A stretch of 8,444 nucleotides of DNA from positions 1-8,444 of the forward strand of contig DFHL01000035.1 in NCBI GenBank assembly GCA_002371315.1, given 5' to 3'. Of this stretch, positions 6,616 through 8,444 are shown piece after piece; within the stretch, counting starts at the first letter, position 1, and each line of letters opens with the position of its first letter. The notes below the pieces were generated by a model. It saw nothing but the letters and a program-made list of their open reading frames with translations. It had not been told where the DNA came from and searched no databases. A program made the position numbers and the translations under genes. The DNA is from Bacteroidales bacterium UBA3724 (lineage in GTDB: Bacteria; Bacteroidota; Bacteroidia; Bacteroidales; P3).

Positions 6616-7853
6616 TTTTCCTGATCTCCTTTCAGCAGTTCCTCCTCGATTTCTCGAAAGTCGTTTTCAAGGTCGTCGAGGTTCAGTTCGGGGTACATAT
6701 CGATAGTTTTCCTGATGAATTCCAGCGGGTTGGTCATCTGCTGCAGCTCGGCCAGCTCGAAGACCGGCCGTTCGGCCACAGCCTCTTCCGCCGCGTCGTT
6801 CTCGCAGATGGTCTGAGGGTTGAAACGCACCTCATTGCCAGTGCTTTCCAGCTTGCGGTAGATGGTCTGCACAAAGTCGGACGGCAGGGATGCGAACGCC
6901 GCCGCATCGACGCGCAGGCGGATGTAGCCGCGCCCGGGGTCGGCGCAGAAACGGTCGACGGCATCGTACACCTCGAACGAGCTTCCAAAAGGCTCGCAAT
7001 CAGGCTCCGGCAGGATGTAGAAATGGCGCAGCTCGTCGATTCTCAGTCGCGTCAGCTCCACCGTGCCGCCGTGGCGGTCGATGTCGACCAGGCTCACGGT
7101 GTGCGGAAAGCGCTCGTCGCCGCTGACGTGCAGCGCGCTGCCCGAATAGCGGGCAATGCCGGCGCCGTAGCTGCTGCGGGGCTCGTCCTCGTCGGCCAAG
7201 GGGTGGCCCAGCGTCTGCGGACGGTGTATGTGGCCAAGGGCCAGATAGTCATAGCCGCTGCCCAGCTCGCCGATGGCCGACGAGCGCAGGTTGCCGATGT
7301 CGCCGTGGCCCGTGAGGTCGCTGCCCGTCACGGCCTGGTGGGCCATCAGCACCACGGGGCGCCCGTCGGCGTTGCGCAGCGCCACGGCGTCGAGCAGCGA
7401 CTGGACCACCTCGGTGCGCAGGCTCGACATAAACGGCAGCGCGACGACAAAGCCGCTCGGCAGCTCGACGATGAAACGCTCCTGCCAGCCGTCGCCGCCC
7501 TCAAGCACGTCCGACGCCGGCCCGTGGCCCACCAGCTTGACGTCGGCCAGGCCCCACACCTCGCGGTCGGCCTGGATGCGCGCCGCCGAATCGTGGTTGC
7601 CGGCGGTGATGACAATCCTGATGTCGGGAAAACGGCGATGCAGGGCAACGACCGAACTGTTGAAAAAATCCTTGACCGCGGCGCTGGGCTGCTGGATGTC
7701 GAAGATGTCGCCGCTCACCAGCAGCGCGTCGGGCCGGTACTCGTCGCACCACGCCTCAAGCTGGCCGAAAAAGTGGGCGTGCTCGTCGAAGCGGTCATAG
7801 TATTGGTACAAAATCTGGCCGATATGCAGGTCGGCAGTGTGCAATATTCTCAT
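6612..7853 (-). CDS. sbcD: SbcD: Mre11-type nuclease subunit of SbcCD
   Basis: A 413-residue calcineurin-like metallophosphoesterase, the nuclease partner of SbcC. It has Mn-dependent double-strand exonuclease and single-strand/hairpin endonuclease activity in the family. All five phosphoesterase motifs are visible: DLH (D8, H10), SGDIFD (D49), GNHD (85-88; N86 and H87), MAHQ (H172) and GHIH (207-210; H208 and H210). These correspond well in order and spacing to the E. coli SbcD metal-binding residues. The nuclease domain occupies about 1-275. It is followed by a capping domain (about 280-350) and a charged C-terminal tail (about 365-413), probably helical, in the place where family members bind the base of the SbcC coiled coil. 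Length is typical. The ATG at 7853 starts MRILHTADLH, the canonical N-terminus. It lies 67 bases after the TSCPD gene, with no convincing promoter or Shine-Dalgarno seen in that gap. Confidence 0.96.
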   Translation of the reverse strand: MRILHTADLHIGQILYQYYDRFDEHAHFFGQLEAWCDEYRPDALLVSGDIFDIQQPSAAVKDFFNSSVVALHRRFPDIRIVITAGNHDSAARIQADREVWGLADVKLVGHGPASDVLEGGDGWQERFIVELPSGFVVALPFMSSLRTEVVQSLLDAVALRNADGRPVVLMAHQAVTGSDLTGHGDIGNLRSSAIGELGSGYDYLALGHIHRPQTLGHPLADEDEPRSSYGAGIARYSGSALHVSGDERFPHTVSLVDIDRHGGTVELTRLRIDELRHFYILPEPDCEPFGSSFEVYDAVDRFCADPGRGYIRLRVDAAAFASLPSDFVQTIYRKLESTGNEVRFNPQTICENDAAEEAVAERPVFELAELQQMTNPLEFIRKTIDMYPELNLDDLENDFREIEEELLKGDQEK

Positions 7854-7920
7854 AGACAGCGATTAACAACATAATGATACCCCAATAGCGAAGGCTTTGC
7901 CGCAAGATGGCAACGGCCTG

Positions 7921-8169
7921 TCAGCCAACCTGTTCCAAAGCACGGGCCAGCTGGTCGGGGCAGCTGGTGGCCTTGTATCCGCAACGGATGCCGCCCAAGC
8001 GCGAGCGCACCTCGTCGACAGGCATCCCCTCGACCAAGAGGCTGATGCCCTGCAGGTTGCCGCTGCATCCACCAAGAAACTGCACATTGTGCAGCCGCCT
8101 TTCGTCGTCCACTTCGAAATCAATCTGCACCGAGCAGGTGCCAACTGTTTGATAACTATATTTTTTCAT
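7921..8169 (-). CDS. TSCPD domain-containing protein (TIGR03905-like)
   Basis: An 82-residue protein matching the short stand-alone TSCPD family. The hallmarks are FLGGCSGNLQG (31-41) and the name-giving TSCPDQLA (68-75). Four cysteines, C12, C35, C63 and C70, sit at family positions and could bind a metal. The same domain is found at the C-terminus of B12-dependent ribonucleotide reductases, where it is thought to bind metal or help DNA/substrate interaction, but the function of the stand-alone form is not established. The start at 8169 (MKKYSYQ) is the usual short N-terminus. The gene is the first in the minus-strand run, 67 bases upstream of sbcD in the same direction, so it may be co-transcribed with sbcDC. 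Upstream DNA is AT-rich but holds no exact TAnnTTTG. Confidence 0.9.
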   Translation of the reverse strand: MKKYSYQTVGTCSVQIDFEVDDERRLHNVQFLGGCSGNLQGISLLVEGMPVDEVRSRLGGIRCGYKATSCPDQLARALEQVG

Positions 8170-8222
8170 ACTTTTATGCCTGTTTTTGGAACTTTGAAAT
8201 TCTCTTTATTGAGAACGCAAAA

Positions 8223-8259
8223 CGGCTCCGTTTATTTTGGCAAGGGCAAAAAAGAGCCG
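8223..8259. other. Imperfect hairpin upstream of the TSCPD gene
   Basis: CGGCTC (8223-8228) pairs with GAGCCG (8254-8259), and inside it TTTTG (8235-8239) can pair with CAAAA (8247-8251). On the minus strand the outer stem is followed by TTTTGCG (8222-8216), which resembles a weak intrinsic terminator for a gene to the right of the window, or a leader structure ahead of the TSCPD gene. The interrupted stem and short T-run keep confidence low. Confidence 0.25.
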
Positions 8260-8424
8260 CAGCAGCGAAAAATCCGGCACGATCGGCCCCAAACGCCGCC
8301 GCCTACAGCCCCACACCCCCGAAAACGGCACGCCACGAGCAACTGCGGCGCAGGATGACACAGTGTGACGCACAACGAAACAACAACCCTCATAAACAGC
8401 TAATCCATAGATATTTAAGACACC

Positions 8425-8435
8425 TTCTCTGCCCG
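8425..8435. repeat. Right copy of the 11-bp inverted repeat
   Basis: TTCTCTGCCCG is the exact reverse complement of positions 1-11. Nine further bases follow it inside the window, so the repeat is not precisely terminal on this side. Confidence 0.35.
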
Positions 8436-8444
8436 TTGTACAGT

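Larger units (their letters stand above)
8170..8444. other. Intergenic region upstream of the TSCPD gene
   Basis: I find no credible gene here. The part next to the start (8170-8235) is AT-rich and is where a promoter is expected, yet no exact TAnnTTTG with an upstream TTTG is present on the minus strand. It contains a small hairpin (8200-8204/8211-8215) and an imperfect larger one (8223-8259). The part from about 8258 to 8355 is GC-rich and non-repetitive. The right edge holds the second copy of the 11-bp inverted repeat. Confidence 0.6.

Noticed and set aside
7897..8358. 153-codon open frame on the plus strand over the TSCPD gene and its upstream region
   Set aside because: It is mostly antisense to the TSCPD gene, which has clear family motifs. 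The remainder is low-complexity Pro/Arg/Thr-rich translation.
8361..8375. Near-palindrome TGACACAGTGTGACG as an operator
   Set aside because: Only four base pairs on each side are symmetric, and it is about 190 bases from the nearest start codon. It could easily be chance.

Overview
The window looks like ordinary chromosome from a fairly GC-rich member of the Bacteroidales (Bacteroidota). The evidence is the protein families present (an LTA-synthase-like sulfatase-fold membrane enzyme, a DUF456 protein, a Bacteroidota-style SbcCD pair and a TIGR03905-type TSCPD protein), the lack of recognisable Shine-Dalgarno sequences ahead of the genes, AT-rich intergenic spacers between GC-rich genes, and one match to the Bacteroidota -7 promoter element (TAnnTTTG). 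Genus cannot be decided from the sequence.

All five genes I support are on the minus strand, so the order of transcription runs right to left. It starts with about 275 bp without a gene (8170-8444). Next come a small four-cysteine TSCPD-domain protein (8169-7921), then sbcD (7853-6612) and sbcC (6615-3175), which overlap by an ATGA. After a 116 bp spacer holding a candidate promoter comes an LTA-synthase-like phosphoglycerol transferase (3058-1085). After a 108 bp spacer comes a DUF456 membrane protein (976-482). The left end (1-481) has no credible gene but is dense in repeats and hairpins.

The functional core is SbcCD, the bacterial Mre11-Rad50 nuclease that opens DNA hairpins and processes double-strand breaks. 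All nuclease motifs and all ATPase motifs, plus the zinc hook, are intact. The LTA-synthase-like enzyme and DUF456 protein are envelope proteins with no obvious mechanistic link to SbcCD and probably form a separate transcription unit.

The unusual material is intergenic. A block of about 90 bp made of a short perfect hairpin followed by three 9-bp AATTCGNNN repeats occurs twice, once on each side of the DUF456 gene, with different hairpin sequences but the same layout. Beside the left copy lies a roughly 233 bp element with 16/18 terminal inverted repeats and a run of perfect hairpins, three of which carry GGA in the loop. An 11-bp perfect inverted repeat sits at the two edges of the window. 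I see no phage, transposase, CRISPR, tRNA or rRNA. I do not see a clear new multi-gene system; the repeat elements are the best candidates for something undescribed.
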